In this document: positions 1 through 6,558 of the stretch, piece after piece
Layout: each line of letters starts with the position of its first letter
How positions within the stretch are numbered: position 1 is the stretch's first letter
NCBI GenBank assembly: GCA_023428365.1
Contig: JAEYYQ010000599.1
Location: 1-6,570 of the forward strand
From: Pseudomonadota bacterium
GTDB taxonomy: Bacteria; Pseudomonadota; Alphaproteobacteria; Rhizobiales; Hyphomicrobiaceae
Direction of reading: 5' to 3'
DNA: 6,570 nt
Made by a program: the position numbers and the translations under genes
Notes under the pieces: model-generated
The model's database searches: none
Seen by the model: the letters and a program-made list of their open reading frames with translations, nothing else
Told to the model about the DNA's origin: nothing

Positions 1-2
1 CC

Positions 3-539
3 TTCGGGCTGATCCCTCTGTTCCGCGATCCCGCCCTGGTCATGAAGGCGGAGCTGATGCGCATCCCGTTCTATGGCTGGTTCTCGCGCAAATTCGGCAT
101 GATCCCGATCCGTCGGGAAACCGGCCCATCCGCCTTGCGCGAGATGCTGCGCGAAGCGCGCGAGCGTGCTGCCGATGGACGCGAGATTCTGCTTTTCCCG
201 GAAGGCACCCGCCGGGCTCCCGGCGCTCCGCCGGACTATAAGTCGGGTTTGGCCCTTCTCTACGACGGTTTGAACCTGCCCTGCGTCCCCCTCGCGCTGA
301 ACTCCGGGCTATTTTGGCCACGACGTCAGCTGATGCGTTATCCGGGCACGATCATCGTCGAGTTCCTTGAACCGATCCCGGCCGGCGTGCCGCGGGCAAC
401 ATTCAAGAAGACGCTCGAAGAGCGCATCGAGACAGCATGCGCCCGCCTGATCGAAGAGACAGCTTCAGCTCCCAACGCGCCTCCGGCGGCCGTTATCATT
501 GCGAATACAGACAGAGAACTTTTGAAGAACAAAAGTTGA
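3..539 (+). CDS. plsC: 1-acyl-sn-glycerol-3-phosphate acyltransferase (PlsC/LPLAT family), 5' partial
   Basis: The reading frame enters from the left edge and gives the last 178 residues, so the 5' end lies outside the window. The family acylates the sn-2 position of lysophosphatidic acid to make phosphatidic acid at the inner face of the cytoplasmic membrane. Visible LPLAT motifs, numbered in the fragment, are block II FGMIPIRRE (31-39), block III FPEGTR (65-70, glycerophosphate binding) and block IV CVPLALNSG (94-102). The catalytic HX4D block I and any N-terminal membrane helix would lie upstream and cannot be checked. The tail after about residue 150 is Ala/Pro-rich and looks dispensable. 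The TGA stop falls inside a perfect inverted repeat, and nrdJ follows in the same direction. The family is secure; the exact acyl acceptor is inferred. Confidence 0.93.
   Translation, partial: FGLIPLFRDPALVMKAELMRIPFYGWFSRKFGMIPIRRETGPSALREMLREARERAADGREILLFPEGTRRAPGAPPDYKSGLALLYDGLNLPCVPLALNSGLFWPRRQLMRYPGTIIVEFLEPIPAGVPRATFKKTLEERIETACARLIEETASAPNAPPAAVIIANTDRELLKNKS
517..537. repeat. Perfect 8-bp inverted repeat at the plsC/nrdJ junction
   Basis: AACTTTTG (517-524) and CAAAAGTT (530-537) are exact reverse complements separated by the five bases AAGAA. The element covers the end of plsC, and its last two bases are the first two of the candidate nrdJ -35 hexamer TTGACG (536-541). It could be an operator for a dimeric regulator of nrdJ. 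It could also be an AT-rich mRNA hairpin at the end of plsC, but no U-tract follows, which weakens a terminator reading. It does not resemble the NrdR box consensus. The repeat is directly visible; its function is inferred. Confidence 0.5.
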
Positions 540-564
540 CGGGAGCGCTGCCGGTCCTTAAATT
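536..564 (+). promoter_or_regulatory. Candidate sigma70-type promoter of nrdJ
   Basis: TTGACG (536-541, 5 of 6 matches to the -35 consensus) and TAAATT (559-564, 4 of 6 matches to the -10 consensus) are separated by exactly 17 bp. The start of transcription would fall near 570-572, downstream of the ATG at 565 but upstream of the GGAG ribosome-binding sequence (579-582) and the ATG at 589. Spacing and position are coherent. No transcript evidence is available, so this is a sequence-based prediction. Confidence 0.5.
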
Positions 565-578
565 ATGGGCATTCCAGT

Positions 579-582
579 GGAG
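579..582 (+). promoter_or_regulatory. Ribosome binding site deciding the nrdJ start
   Basis: GGAG lies six bases before the ATG at 589. The alternative ATG at 565 has its nearest purine-rich match, GGGAG at 541-545, 19 bases upstream, which is too far for normal initiation. This favours the 589 start. Confidence 0.55.
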
Positions 583-588
583 TACGGA

Positions 589-2976
589 ATGCACCCCGAT
601 CCCTTCAAGATCAGCCCGATCTCCGAGCACGTCTGGCGCGAGAAGTATCGCCTGAAGGCGCCTGATGGCGAACCGGTCGACCGCACGATCGAAGACACGT
701 GGCGCAGGATCGCGGTAGCCGCGGCGTCTGTCGAAAAGGGCGGCAAGAAGGTCCGCGAGCGGTGGGCCGAGCGCTACTATGCCGAACTGGCTGATTTCGG
801 ATTTCTACCGGCGGGGCGCATCATCGCGGGCGCGGGCAGCAATCGGCAAGTTACGCTGTTCAACTGTTTCGTGATGGGGCGCATCGAAGACGACCTCGGC
901 TCGATTTTCGAGAACGTCAAGGAAGCTGCCTTGACCATGCAGCAGGGCGGTGGAATCGGCCACGATTTCTCGACCCTTCGTCCCAAAGGCGCGCTGGTAC
1001 GCAGCATCGGTTCGGATGCCTCGGGGCCCGTCAGCTTCATGGATGTCTGGGATTCCATGTGCCGGACGATCATGTCGGCCGGCGCGCGCCGCGGCGCCAT
1101 TATGGCGACGCTCAGATGCGATCACCCCGATATCGAGGAATTCATCGCGGTGAAGGCCGACGCCGTGCGGCTGCGCAACTTCAATCTGTCGGTGCTCGTG
1201 ACCGATGCCTTCATCCGCGCCGTCCGCGAGAACAAACAATGGGATCTGATCTTCGACGGCCGCGTGGTTCGAACGCTTAAAGCCCGCGATTTGTGGGAGC
1301 GCATCATGCGCGCCACTTACGAGTTCGCTGAGCCCGGCGTCATCTTCATCGACCGCATCAACGACACCAACAACCTCGCCTATTGCGAGGAAATCCACGC
1401 AACAAACCCCTGTGGCGAGCAGCCACTGCCCGCCCATGGCGCATGCCTTCTCGGGTCGATCAATCTGGCGCGGCTGGTCGCTCACCCATTCGAAGCCGGA
1501 GCAGACATCGACCTCGCGCGGCTTGAAGAGCGCGTGCGGATCGCGGTGCGCATGCTCGATGCCATCATTGACGTTTCAAACTATCCGCTGGACGCCCAGC
1601 GCGCAGAGGCAAAAGCCAAGCGGCGCATCGGACTTGGCGTTACCGGACTGGCCGACGCGTTGATCTTCGCCGGCGCATCCTACGGCTCGAAGCGAGCTTT
1701 GGAACTCTCGGAAACCTGGATGGCACAGGTCCAGCGTGCCGCCTACGCCACCAGCTCAGAACTCGCCGCCGAGAAGGGAAGTTTCCCGCTTTTCGACGCC
1801 GAGAAATTCATGGCTCGGCCGAATGTCGCGCGGCTGCCTGCCGATGTCCGCCATGCCATTGCCAGCCGCGGCATCCGAAATGGTTGCCTGACGTCGATCG
1901 CGCCCACCGGCACGATCTCGCTGTTAGCCGGCAACGTGTCGAGCGGCGTTGAGCCGGTGTTCGACTTCACCTATCGGCGGCGTCTTCTGGAAAAGGACGG
2001 CAGCCATCGCGAGATGGTCGTGGAAGACTACGCCCATACGCTGTTCCGCGCACGATTCGGCAACGCGGCGCCGCTGCCCGAAACGTTTGTGACCACCGCC
2101 GATCTGCCGCCGTCGGCTCACCTGCAGATGCAGGCCGCTTTGCAACGTCATGTCGACAGCTCCATTTCGAAGACGATCAATTGCCCAGCCAGCATGACGT
2201 TCGAGGATTTCCAGAACATCTATCTCAATGCCTATGACCTCGGCTTGAAAGGCTGCACGACGTTCCGGCCGAACTCCGTGACGGGATCGGTGCTTTCCAG
2301 CGAGCAGCCCGCCCCAGCGCCAGAAGTTGCAGCCACGACCGAGGCACGACGTGAAAGAAGGCCTAATGCCGATCTGCCTCGGCCAGTCCCTGCCCGGAAT
2401 TCGGAGGACAGTGCCGTTGTCTACATGGCCAAACCGCTTGAGCGAGAGACGGCTCTGGCCGGATACACATACAAACTGAAGTGGCCAGACAGCGATCACG
2501 CCATCTACATCACCATCAATGATATCGAGCATGACGGGCGCAGCCGTCCATTCGAGATCTTCATCAACACGCGCAACCTCGAACACTATGCCTGGACCGT
2601 GGCTCTCACCCGGATGATCAGCGCCGTATTCCGGCGCGGCGGCGATGTCAGCTTTGTCGTGGAGGAGCTGAAGGCGGTTTTCGATCCGCAGGGTGGTCAA
2701 TGGATGGGGGGCCGCTACGTGCCGAGCCTGCTGGCTGCGATCGGCAGCGTCATCGAAACGCACATGGTCCGCACGGGCTTTTTACAGAGAGGCGCGGAGA
2801 ACACCGGACAGGTGATGGAGGCGGTGCAAGCTGCATCTGAGACAGACCGCGGGCCTGCCCTCACCGCTGCTTCAATTCCGCGCACCCGATCCTGCCCGCG
2901 CTGTTCGTCGCTGGCATTTGTCCGAGAGGAAGGCTGCTGGGTCTGTCGGGATTGCGGCTTTTCCCGATGTGGTTGA
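589..2976 (+). CDS. nrdJ: Adenosylcobalamin-dependent (class II) ribonucleoside-diphosphate reductase
   Basis: Reduces ribonucleotides to deoxyribonucleotides in the cytoplasm. Coenzyme B12 generates the thiyl radical, so neither oxygen nor a radical-generating subunit is needed. The protein has 795 residues from the ATG at 589 (803 from the ATG at 565). The 589 start is chosen for its GGAG ribosome-binding site and for the promoter that overlaps the 565 start. Residues are numbered from 589. The first redox cysteine is C93 in LFNCFV. NPCGE (273-277) holds the radical cysteine C275 with N273 and E277. The second redox cysteine is C286, eleven residues after C275, as in the Thermotoga NrdJ. 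APTGTIS (438-444) is the phosphate-binding turn. An Ala/Pro/Arg-rich linker (about 570-608) leads to a TSCPD-like domain (about 617-727). A cysteine-rich tail follows: C769, C772, C783, C786, C789 and C794, a zinc ribbon plus the CGFSRC pair expected to shuttle electrons to the active site. No cobalamin riboswitch is seen upstream. The protein is shorter than the roughly 1,200-residue NrdJ common in alphaproteobacteria. Confidence 0.96.
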   Translation: MHPDPFKISPISEHVWREKYRLKAPDGEPVDRTIEDTWRRIAVAAASVEKGGKKVRERWAERYYAELADFGFLPAGRIIAGAGSNRQVTLFNCFVMGRIEDDLGSIFENVKEAALTMQQGGGIGHDFSTLRPKGALVRSIGSDASGPVSFMDVWDSMCRTIMSAGARRGAIMATLRCDHPDIEEFIAVKADAVRLRNFNLSVLVTDAFIRAVRENKQWDLIFDGRVVRTLKARDLWERIMRATYEFAEPGVIFIDRINDTNNLAYCEEIHATNPCGEQPLPAHGACLLGSINLARLVAHPFEAGADIDLARLEERVRIAVRMLDAIIDVSNYPLDAQRAEAKAKRRIGLGVTGLADALIFAGASYGSKRALELSETWMAQVQRAAYATSSELAAEKGSFPLFDAEKFMARPNVARLPADVRHAIASRGIRNGCLTSIAPTGTISLLAGNVSSGVEPVFDFTYRRRLLEKDGSHREMVVEDYAHTLFRARFGNAAPLPETFVTTADLPPSAHLQMQAALQRHVDSSISKTINCPASMTFEDFQNIYLNAYDLGLKGCTTFRPNSVTGSVLSSEQPAPAPEVAATTEARRERRPNADLPRPVPARNSEDSAVVYMAKPLERETALAGYTYKLKWPDSDHAIYITINDIEHDGRSRPFEIFINTRNLEHYAWTVALTRMISAVFRRGGDVSFVVEELKAVFDPQGGQWMGGRYVPSLLAAIGSVIETHMVRTGFLQRGAENTGQVMEAVQAASETDRGPALTAASIPRTRSCPRCSSLAFVREEGCWVCRDCGFSRCG

Positions 2977-3017
2977 TCGGAAAGCAAATTCAGCCCGAAT
3001 CGGGCACACCGCTCCGA
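2977..3017 (+). terminator. Nested hairpin just after the nrdJ stop
   Basis: Immediately after the nrdJ TGA, TCGGA (2977-2981) pairs with TCCGA (3013-3017), extended by GC/GC (2984-2985 with 3011-3012) across a two-base bulge. Inside lies a 5-bp hairpin, GCCCG (2993-2997) with CGGGC (3001-3005) and loop AAT. No run of U follows, so this is not a classic intrinsic terminator; it may stabilise the mRNA end or assist termination. The pairing is visible; the role is a guess. Confidence 0.3.
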
Positions 3018-3258
3018 AAATTCAGCTTGAACTGAAGCCAAACAGCAACACCCAGTTGGCGATGTTCCAATGGTTAATGGCTTGTCCACAGCTTGTGGTG
3101 CGACACGGCACCGCAAGTCAATGGAATTGTTCTATTGTAGCACACAGGCGCATTCGGGGTTCACGCTGCTGTTAAATATCCGCGCTTCGGCCCTGATTCC
3201 GCTGGAAATATACCTAACGTTCACGAGCGTCCGGCGACATACGGCAGAGTAGATGCCG

Positions 3259-3263
3259 AAGGG
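3259..3263 (+). promoter_or_regulatory. Ribosome binding site of the 144-residue gene
   Basis: AAGGG lies eight bases before the ATG at 3272. An in-frame TAA at 3215 and the absence of any ATG, GTG or TTG codon in frame between it and 3272 fix the start of the downstream gene. Confidence 0.6.
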
Positions 3264-3271
3264 TCTGTAAG

Positions 3272-3706
3272 ATGAGTGCGCGTATCGTTGAGTTGTCACG
3301 TGGCGCTGCTGCCCGCTCCGCCAGGCAGGCTGGGATCGATCCCACCACGCTGAGCGAGACGGAGGAACACGAATTCAGGTTTTGGACCGGCTCATCCGGC
3401 CAAAGCTACGTGCATTCGGTGTTCAGCCTGATTGGCTGCCCCGAGCTTCCTTCTGTTGTCTATGCCCTTTTTCATTCCGACTCGGACGGCAATCGCACGG
3501 TCTTGCGCGTCGGCCGCGTCGAACATGATTGCCCCTCACTGAACCTTGCTGAAGTTCGCCACCGTGGCGCACAGCTTGGCGCAAACGAGGTGCATGTCCA
3601 CTTCCTGGCCGGAAGCGAACGGCAGCGCCGCCTCGTTGAGCTCGATATCCGCTCCGCGCACTTCGCCGAGCTTGGTGAGGAAAGCCCGTCCTGGTGGCAG
3701 CACTAA
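3272..3706 (+). CDS. Conserved-looking hypothetical protein, 144 aa
   Basis: I do not recognise an established family. The start is firm: a Shine-Dalgarno AAGGG precedes it and no other in-frame start follows the upstream stop at 3215. The protein is soluble in appearance, with no signal peptide or membrane segment. Residues 1-33 are Ala/Arg/Glu-rich and probably flexible. The core begins at FRFWTG (35-40) and alternates predicted strands (YVHSVFSL 46-53, VVYALF 62-67, TVLRVGRV 76-83) with a helix-like stretch (LNLAEVRHRGAQLGA 90-104), another strand (NEVHVHFL 105-112) and a final helix (SERQRRLVELDIRSAHFAEL, 115-134). The order VYALF, then LRVGR, then a late acidic helix faintly recalls the GIY-YIG fold, but the canonical tyrosines are not all present. 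The gene stands alone between nrdJ and a convergent operon. The coding call is strong on codon character and start signals; the function is unknown. Confidence 0.82.
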   Translation: MSARIVELSRGAAARSARQAGIDPTTLSETEEHEFRFWTGSSGQSYVHSVFSLIGCPELPSVVYALFHSDSDGNRTVLRVGRVEHDCPSLNLAEVRHRGAQLGANEVHVHFLAGSERQRRLVELDIRSAHFAELGEESPSWWQH

Positions 3707-3715
3707 GCTCCCACC
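3693..3715. terminator. Imperfect hairpin between convergent genes, possible bidirectional terminator
   Basis: GGTGG (3693-3697) pairs with CCACC (3711-3715), and AGC (3699-3701) with GCT (3707-3709), interrupted by a single C-C mismatch. The five-base loop (3702-3706) contains the TAA stop of the 144-residue gene. On the - strand it would lie just past the chaC stop at 3723. Neither side has a proper U-tract, so intrinsic termination is uncertain. The symmetric position between two genes that end facing each other is the main support. Confidence 0.35.
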
Positions 3716-3722
3716 TCTCGCC

Positions 3723-4439
3723 TTAACTTTCGCGAGCTGCCCAAGCTGAGATCTGCCGACGGTAGATAAACCGCCGGCGTTCCAGTGGTTTCAATCGCCG
3801 CGCGTCTACCGGCTGACGGCAGCAAACGTTCAGCAGCGCCGCCGACGTATGCCGCCCGCGCTCGCCAGACTCACCGCGCGAAAAATGGCCGCCAATGATC
3901 GTCAGAAGCCGCTTCAGCTCCGGTTCCTGGATGCCGAGTTCGCTGAGGTGGGCCAGCGTGTTGACGAGATAATCCAGATTTGGACCTGAGATGCCGCAGG
4001 CCCCACGGATCAGATAAGCCTGGCTCGCGAGCCCCAATCGCCCCGTGTAGCTGGGATGGCAGCGCTCCACGATGTGGGCCAGCGCAAACACTTCCTGCCG
4101 TGGCGCAGGACCTTCGAGCGTCACCGGGGCGAGAACATCGCGATATACGCCGTTGATCTGTTCCCGCTCAGCCAGATAGGCCAGCGTCGCACGCCGCCGC
4201 TCCGAAGCAACGCGGAACGCCAGACCGTGGCACGTTCCTCCGCGATCCAGCCCTAAAACCAGACCCGGGCGTGCCGCCGTGCCCCGATGATGCGTGGAGT
4301 AGATGCAGAAGCAGCGGCGGTAACCGACGAGAGTTGCGCGTCGGGCTTCCTCGAAAACGAAACCCGGCTTCCACATCAGGGAGCCGTAGCCGAACACCCA
4401 AAGATCCGCAGCTTCAGTCCTCGGCGACGTATCCCTCAC
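3723..4439 (-). CDS. chaC: Gamma-glutamylcyclotransferase, ChaC family (glutathione-specific)
   Basis: ChaC proteins cleave glutathione to 5-oxoproline and cysteinyl-glycine in the cytosol. The 238-residue product has the substrate-binding signature FGYGSLMW at 16-23, the core strand GTCHGLAFRV at 68-77, and AEREQINGVYRDV at 90-102, in which E93 of the RE pair is the expected catalytic glutamate. The segment LDYLVNTLAHLSELGI (155-170) is typical of the ChaC C-terminal half. The start codon is GTG at 4439, overlapping the tyrA stop as GTGA. A GGAGG sequence (4452-4456, read on the - strand) lies 12 bases before it, and no ATG is available before the YGSL motif. Re-initiation after tyrA is likely. 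The C-terminal extension after about 188 (Arg-rich, RRFIYRR) is ordinary for proteobacterial members. Substrate specificity is taken from the family, and the old 'cation transport' name is not supported by sequence. Confidence 0.92.
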   Translation of the reverse strand: MRDTSPRTEAADLWVFGYGSLMWKPGFVFEEARRATLVGYRRCFCIYSTHHRGTAARPGLVLGLDRGGTCHGLAFRVASERRRATLAYLAEREQINGVYRDVLAPVTLEGPAPRQEVFALAHIVERCHPSYTGRLGLASQAYLIRGACGISGPNLDYLVNTLAHLSELGIQEPELKRLLTIIGGHFSRGESGERGRHTSAALLNVCCRQPVDARRLKPLERRRFIYRRQISAWAARES

Positions 4440-5389
4440 GGTTTGGCAGCGCCTCCGACACTGGGCAAGGCTTGGCCCTGCTGCCTCCCGAAGTCGGGCG
4501 CAGCCGTATCCTGGCCAGCCTGGATAATCCCACGCCGGATCGCGCGCGCTTCAGCAAAGAGCTGAAACAGCTTGTCGCCCTCGCCGAAACGGATCGCCCT
4601 CTGCAGCGCCGTGAGATCCTCCGAGAAGCGGCCCAGCATTTCCAGCACCGCTTCCTTGTTATTGAGGAATACATCGCGCCACATGGTGGGATCAGAGGAC
4701 GCGATGCGTGTGAAGTCGCGGAAGCCACCAGCCGAGAACTTGATGACCTCGCTGTCGGTCACGCGCTCCAGATGGGCGGCCGTATTGACGATATTGTAGG
4801 CGATGAGATGCGGAACGTGGCTGGTGATAGCCAGCACAAGATCATGATGATCAGGCGTCATGATCTCGACGTTCGAGCCCATTTCCTGCCAGAGCCGCTG
4901 CAGCCGCGCGACAGCCGCGGGGTCGGAGTCCGGTAGCGGCGTAAGAATGCACCAGCGGTTGTCAAACAACTCCGCGAAACCCGCCTCGGGTCCGGAATGC
5001 TCGGTGCCTGCAATCGGATGTCCGGGGATGAAATGAACGCCCGGCGGCACGTGCGGACCGACGTCGCGCACCACCGCACTCTTGACGGAGCCGACATCCG
5101 TGAGGATGGCACCCCGCTTGAGGCTGCCGCCGATCCGCTGCGCAATGGCGCCATAAGCGCCTACCGGAGCGCACAGAATAACCAAATCCGCGCCGTCAAC
5201 GGCATCAGCAGGATTTTCATACGCCGCTTCAACGAGACCCAGCCGCATGGCGATGTCCCGCGTTTCCGCCGTTCGCGCACTGCCGACAATCGAATGAGCC
5301 AGTCCGCCGCGACGCATGGCGTGGCTGATCGACGAGCCGATAAGCCCGATCCCAATCAGCGCAACACGCTCGAACAATGGAGCCGTCAT
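4436..5389 (-). CDS. tyrA: Prephenate/arogenate dehydrogenase (TyrA/TyrC)
   Basis: Oxidatively decarboxylates prephenate (or arogenate) with NAD(P)+ on the way to tyrosine. The 317-residue protein opens with the Rossmann dinucleotide motif GIGLIGSS (13-20). DVGSVKS (98-104) and [11 protein letters not shown] (123-133) follow; H124 is the expected catalytic histidine. SHVPHLIAY (190-198) and FRDFTRIA (223-230) supply the conserved His and Arg of the dimerisation and substrate-binding domain. There is no fused chorismate mutase and no C-terminal ACT domain, as in the simple alphaproteobacterial type. The length is slightly above the usual 300 or so because of a Gln/Ala-rich tail after 290. The ATG overlaps the hisC stop as ATGA, with a modest GGGA just upstream, and the stop overlaps the chaC start. 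It is the middle gene of a coupled operon. The choice between prephenate and arogenate as substrate cannot be made by eye. Confidence 0.96.
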   Translation of the reverse strand: MTAPLFERVALIGIGLIGSSISHAMRRGGLAHSIVGSARTAETRDIAMRLGLVEAAYENPADAVDGADLVILCAPVGAYGAIAQRIGGSLKRGAILTDVGSVKSAVVRDVGPHVPPGVHFIPGHPIAGTEHSGPEAGFAELFDNRWCILTPLPDSDPAAVARLQRLWQEMGSNVEIMTPDHHDLVLAITSHVPHLIAYNIVNTAAHLERVTDSEVIKFSAGGFRDFTRIASSDPTMWRDVFLNNKEAVLEMLGRFSEDLTALQRAIRFGEGDKLFQLFAEARAIRRGIIQAGQDTAAPDFGRQQGQALPSVGGAAKP

Positions 5390-6492
5390 CGTCCCGATCC
5401 GCTCATGAAGTCCTGCAGCGCCGCCACGGCTGCTTTGTTCTCGGCCTCGGTGCCGACGGTGATCCGCAAAGCTCCGGGCAGTCCGTAGGCTCCCATTTTG
5501 CGGCCGATGACCCCGCGCGAGCGGAGAAATTCATCGGCAGCATTGGCATCACGCCCCGGCTCTTTCGAGAAATGAATCAGCACGAAGTTGCCGACGCTCG
5601 GCGTCACTTCAATCCCGAGCCGTTCCATCTCCGCCGTCAGCCAGGGGAGCCACGTCTCATTGTGCGCAACCGACTTTTCAGCGTGGCCACGGTCTTCCAT
5701 GGCAGCGATGCCGGCCGAGATGGCCGGTGCGGTCACATTGAACGGTCCGCGAATGCGGTTCAACGCATCGGCAATAGCGGCCGGGCAATACGCCCAACCG
5801 AGGCGCAGCGCGGCCAAGCCATGGATTTTCGAGAACGTCCGCGTCATCACGGTGTTCTCGGTCGTGGCGACAAGTTCGAGCCCCGCCTCGTAGTCGTTGC
5901 GGCGGACATATTCGCAATAGGCCGCATCCAGCACGAGTAAGATGTGGCTCGGCAATCCCTCACGCAGACGGCGCACCTCATCGAAGGGGATATATGTGCC
6001 GGTCGGATTATTCGGATTGGCGATGAACACCATCTTGGTGCGCGGCGTGACCCGAGCCAGGATCGCATCGACGTCGGTGCGCAGGTTCTTCTCGGGCGCA
6101 ACCACCGGAGTCGCCCCGCAGCCAAGCGTCACGATGCGGTAAACCAGGAAGCCGTGTTCGGTAAAAATCGCCTCATCACCCGGCCCGAGATAGGCATGGC
6201 CGAGGAGGTTGAGAAGCTCGTCGGAGCCTGCTCCGCAAACGATCCTGTCCGGATTGAGCCCATAGGCGCGGCCGATGGCTTGGCGCAAACCGCTTGCGCT
6301 CCCGTCCGGATAACGCTCCAGGCTGCTGGCACACGCCTGAAAGGCGGCCACAGCCGCGGGGCTCGGACCGAGCGGATTTTCATTCGACGACAGCTTGACC
6401 GGCTTCACGCCGCCCGGAACCGTACTTCCGCCCGGCACATAGGCCTCGATCTCCAATACGCCCGGCTTCGGGGTCGGCAATGCATTGCTCAT
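5386..6492 (-). CDS. hisC: Histidinol-phosphate / aromatic aminotransferase (HisC)
   Basis: A PLP-dependent class I/II aminotransferase that converts imidazole-acetol phosphate to histidinol phosphate; many homologues also act on aromatic keto acids. The product is 368 residues from the ATG at 6492. A TTG at 6507 would add five residues but has no Shine-Dalgarno sequence, while a weak GGAA sits just before the ATG. Seen, numbered from 6492: [10 protein letters not shown] (35-44); GAGSDELL (87-94), cofactor phosphate region; NPNNPTG (159-165); LDAAYCEY (188-195) with the pyridine-binding Asp189; [14 protein letters not shown] (219-232) with the Schiff-base Lys222 and Arg230; and LRIT with Arg343, which binds the substrate carboxylate. 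All catalytic residues are intact. The stop overlaps the start of tyrA. Clustering with tyrA and with no other his gene visible suggests an aromatic amino acid role, possibly dual; this is inference. Confidence 0.95.
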   Translation of the reverse strand: MSNALPTPKPGVLEIEAYVPGGSTVPGGVKPVKLSSNENPLGPSPAAVAAFQACASSLERYPDGSASGLRQAIGRAYGLNPDRIVCGAGSDELLNLLGHAYLGPGDEAIFTEHGFLVYRIVTLGCGATPVVAPEKNLRTDVDAILARVTPRTKMVFIANPNNPTGTYIPFDEVRRLREGLPSHILLVLDAAYCEYVRRNDYEAGLELVATTENTVMTRTFSKIHGLAALRLGWAYCPAAIADALNRIRGPFNVTAPAISAGIAAMEDRGHAEKSVAHNETWLPWLTAEMERLGIEVTPSVGNFVLIHFSKEPGRDANAADEFLRSRGVIGRKMGAYGLPGALRITVGTEAENKAAVAALQDFMSGSGR

Positions 6493-6529
6493 GACAGTTC
6501 CGGTCAAAGGCTATGGAAACACGGCCAGA

Positions 6530-6558
6530 TTGATAGGCTTGCCGACGGGTGAAATCAA
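6530..6558 (-). promoter_or_regulatory. Candidate promoter of the hisC-tyrA-chaC operon
   Basis: Read on the - strand, TTGATT (6558-6553) and TATCAA (6535-6530) are separated by 17 bp, each matching four of six consensus bases. Transcription would begin near 6523, leaving a leader of about 30 bases before the hisC ATG at 6492. No leader peptide, T-box or attenuator fits in so short a leader. The region is truncated by the window edge, so an upstream gene reading into hisC cannot be excluded. Confidence 0.35.

Larger units (their letters stand above)
2977..3271. other. Non-coding spacer between nrdJ and the 144-residue gene
   Basis: These 295 bp are visibly less GC-rich than the flanking genes and contain no convincing reading frame. 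They hold the nested hairpin after nrdJ, two copies of AAATTCAGC (2986-2994 and 3018-3026), a short inverted repeat TTCAG/CTGAA (3021-3025 with 3032-3036), and CCACA-GCT-TGTGG (3086-3098). The promoter of the downstream gene is probably here, but no -35/-10 pair stands out. No tRNA or recognisable regulatory RNA was seen. Confidence 0.6.

Noticed and set aside
540..588. Possible NrdR box or cobalamin riboswitch upstream of nrdJ
   Set aside because: No sequence close to the ACACWATATATWGTGT palindrome was found. The predicted leader is far too short for a B12 riboswitch, and no B12-box-like sequence is seen in the upstream plsC sequence.
805..1485. Open frame of 226 codons on the - strand opposite the nrdJ catalytic core
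   Set aside because: Antisense to the NPCGE and redox-cysteine regions of nrdJ. The translation has no family signature.
1924..2763. Open frame of 279 codons on the - strand opposite nrdJ
   Set aside because: It lies wholly antisense to the clearly functional nrdJ, whose motifs cover this stretch. Its translation shows no recognisable domain, and such frames are common in GC-rich coding DNA.
2986..3026. Two copies of AAATTCAGC 32 bp apart, possible direct-repeat operator or attachment site
   Set aside because: Nine bases repeated once in an AT-richer spacer is weak. There is no integrase, tRNA or other mobility gene nearby, and part of the repeat falls within the nested hairpin after nrdJ.
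3070..3252. 60-codon open frame in the spacer after nrdJ
   Set aside because: No good ribosome-binding sequence precedes its ATG, the composition is unlike the neighbouring genes, and it ends just before the real start signals of the 144-residue gene. A small protein cannot be strictly excluded.
4271..4936. Open frame of 221 codons on the + strand opposite chaC and tyrA
   Set aside because: It crosses the boundary of two well-supported genes on the other strand, and its low-complexity Arg/Pro/Ser composition is typical of an antisense shadow.
6493..6507. TTG at 6507 as the hisC start
   Set aside because: It adds only five residues and lacks a Shine-Dalgarno sequence, whereas the ATG at 6492 has a GGAA upstream and gives a typical HisC N-terminus.
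5944..6552. Open frame of 202 codons on the + strand opposite hisC
   Set aside because: hisC carries all of its catalytic motifs here. The antisense product is Arg/Ala-rich without recognisable domains.
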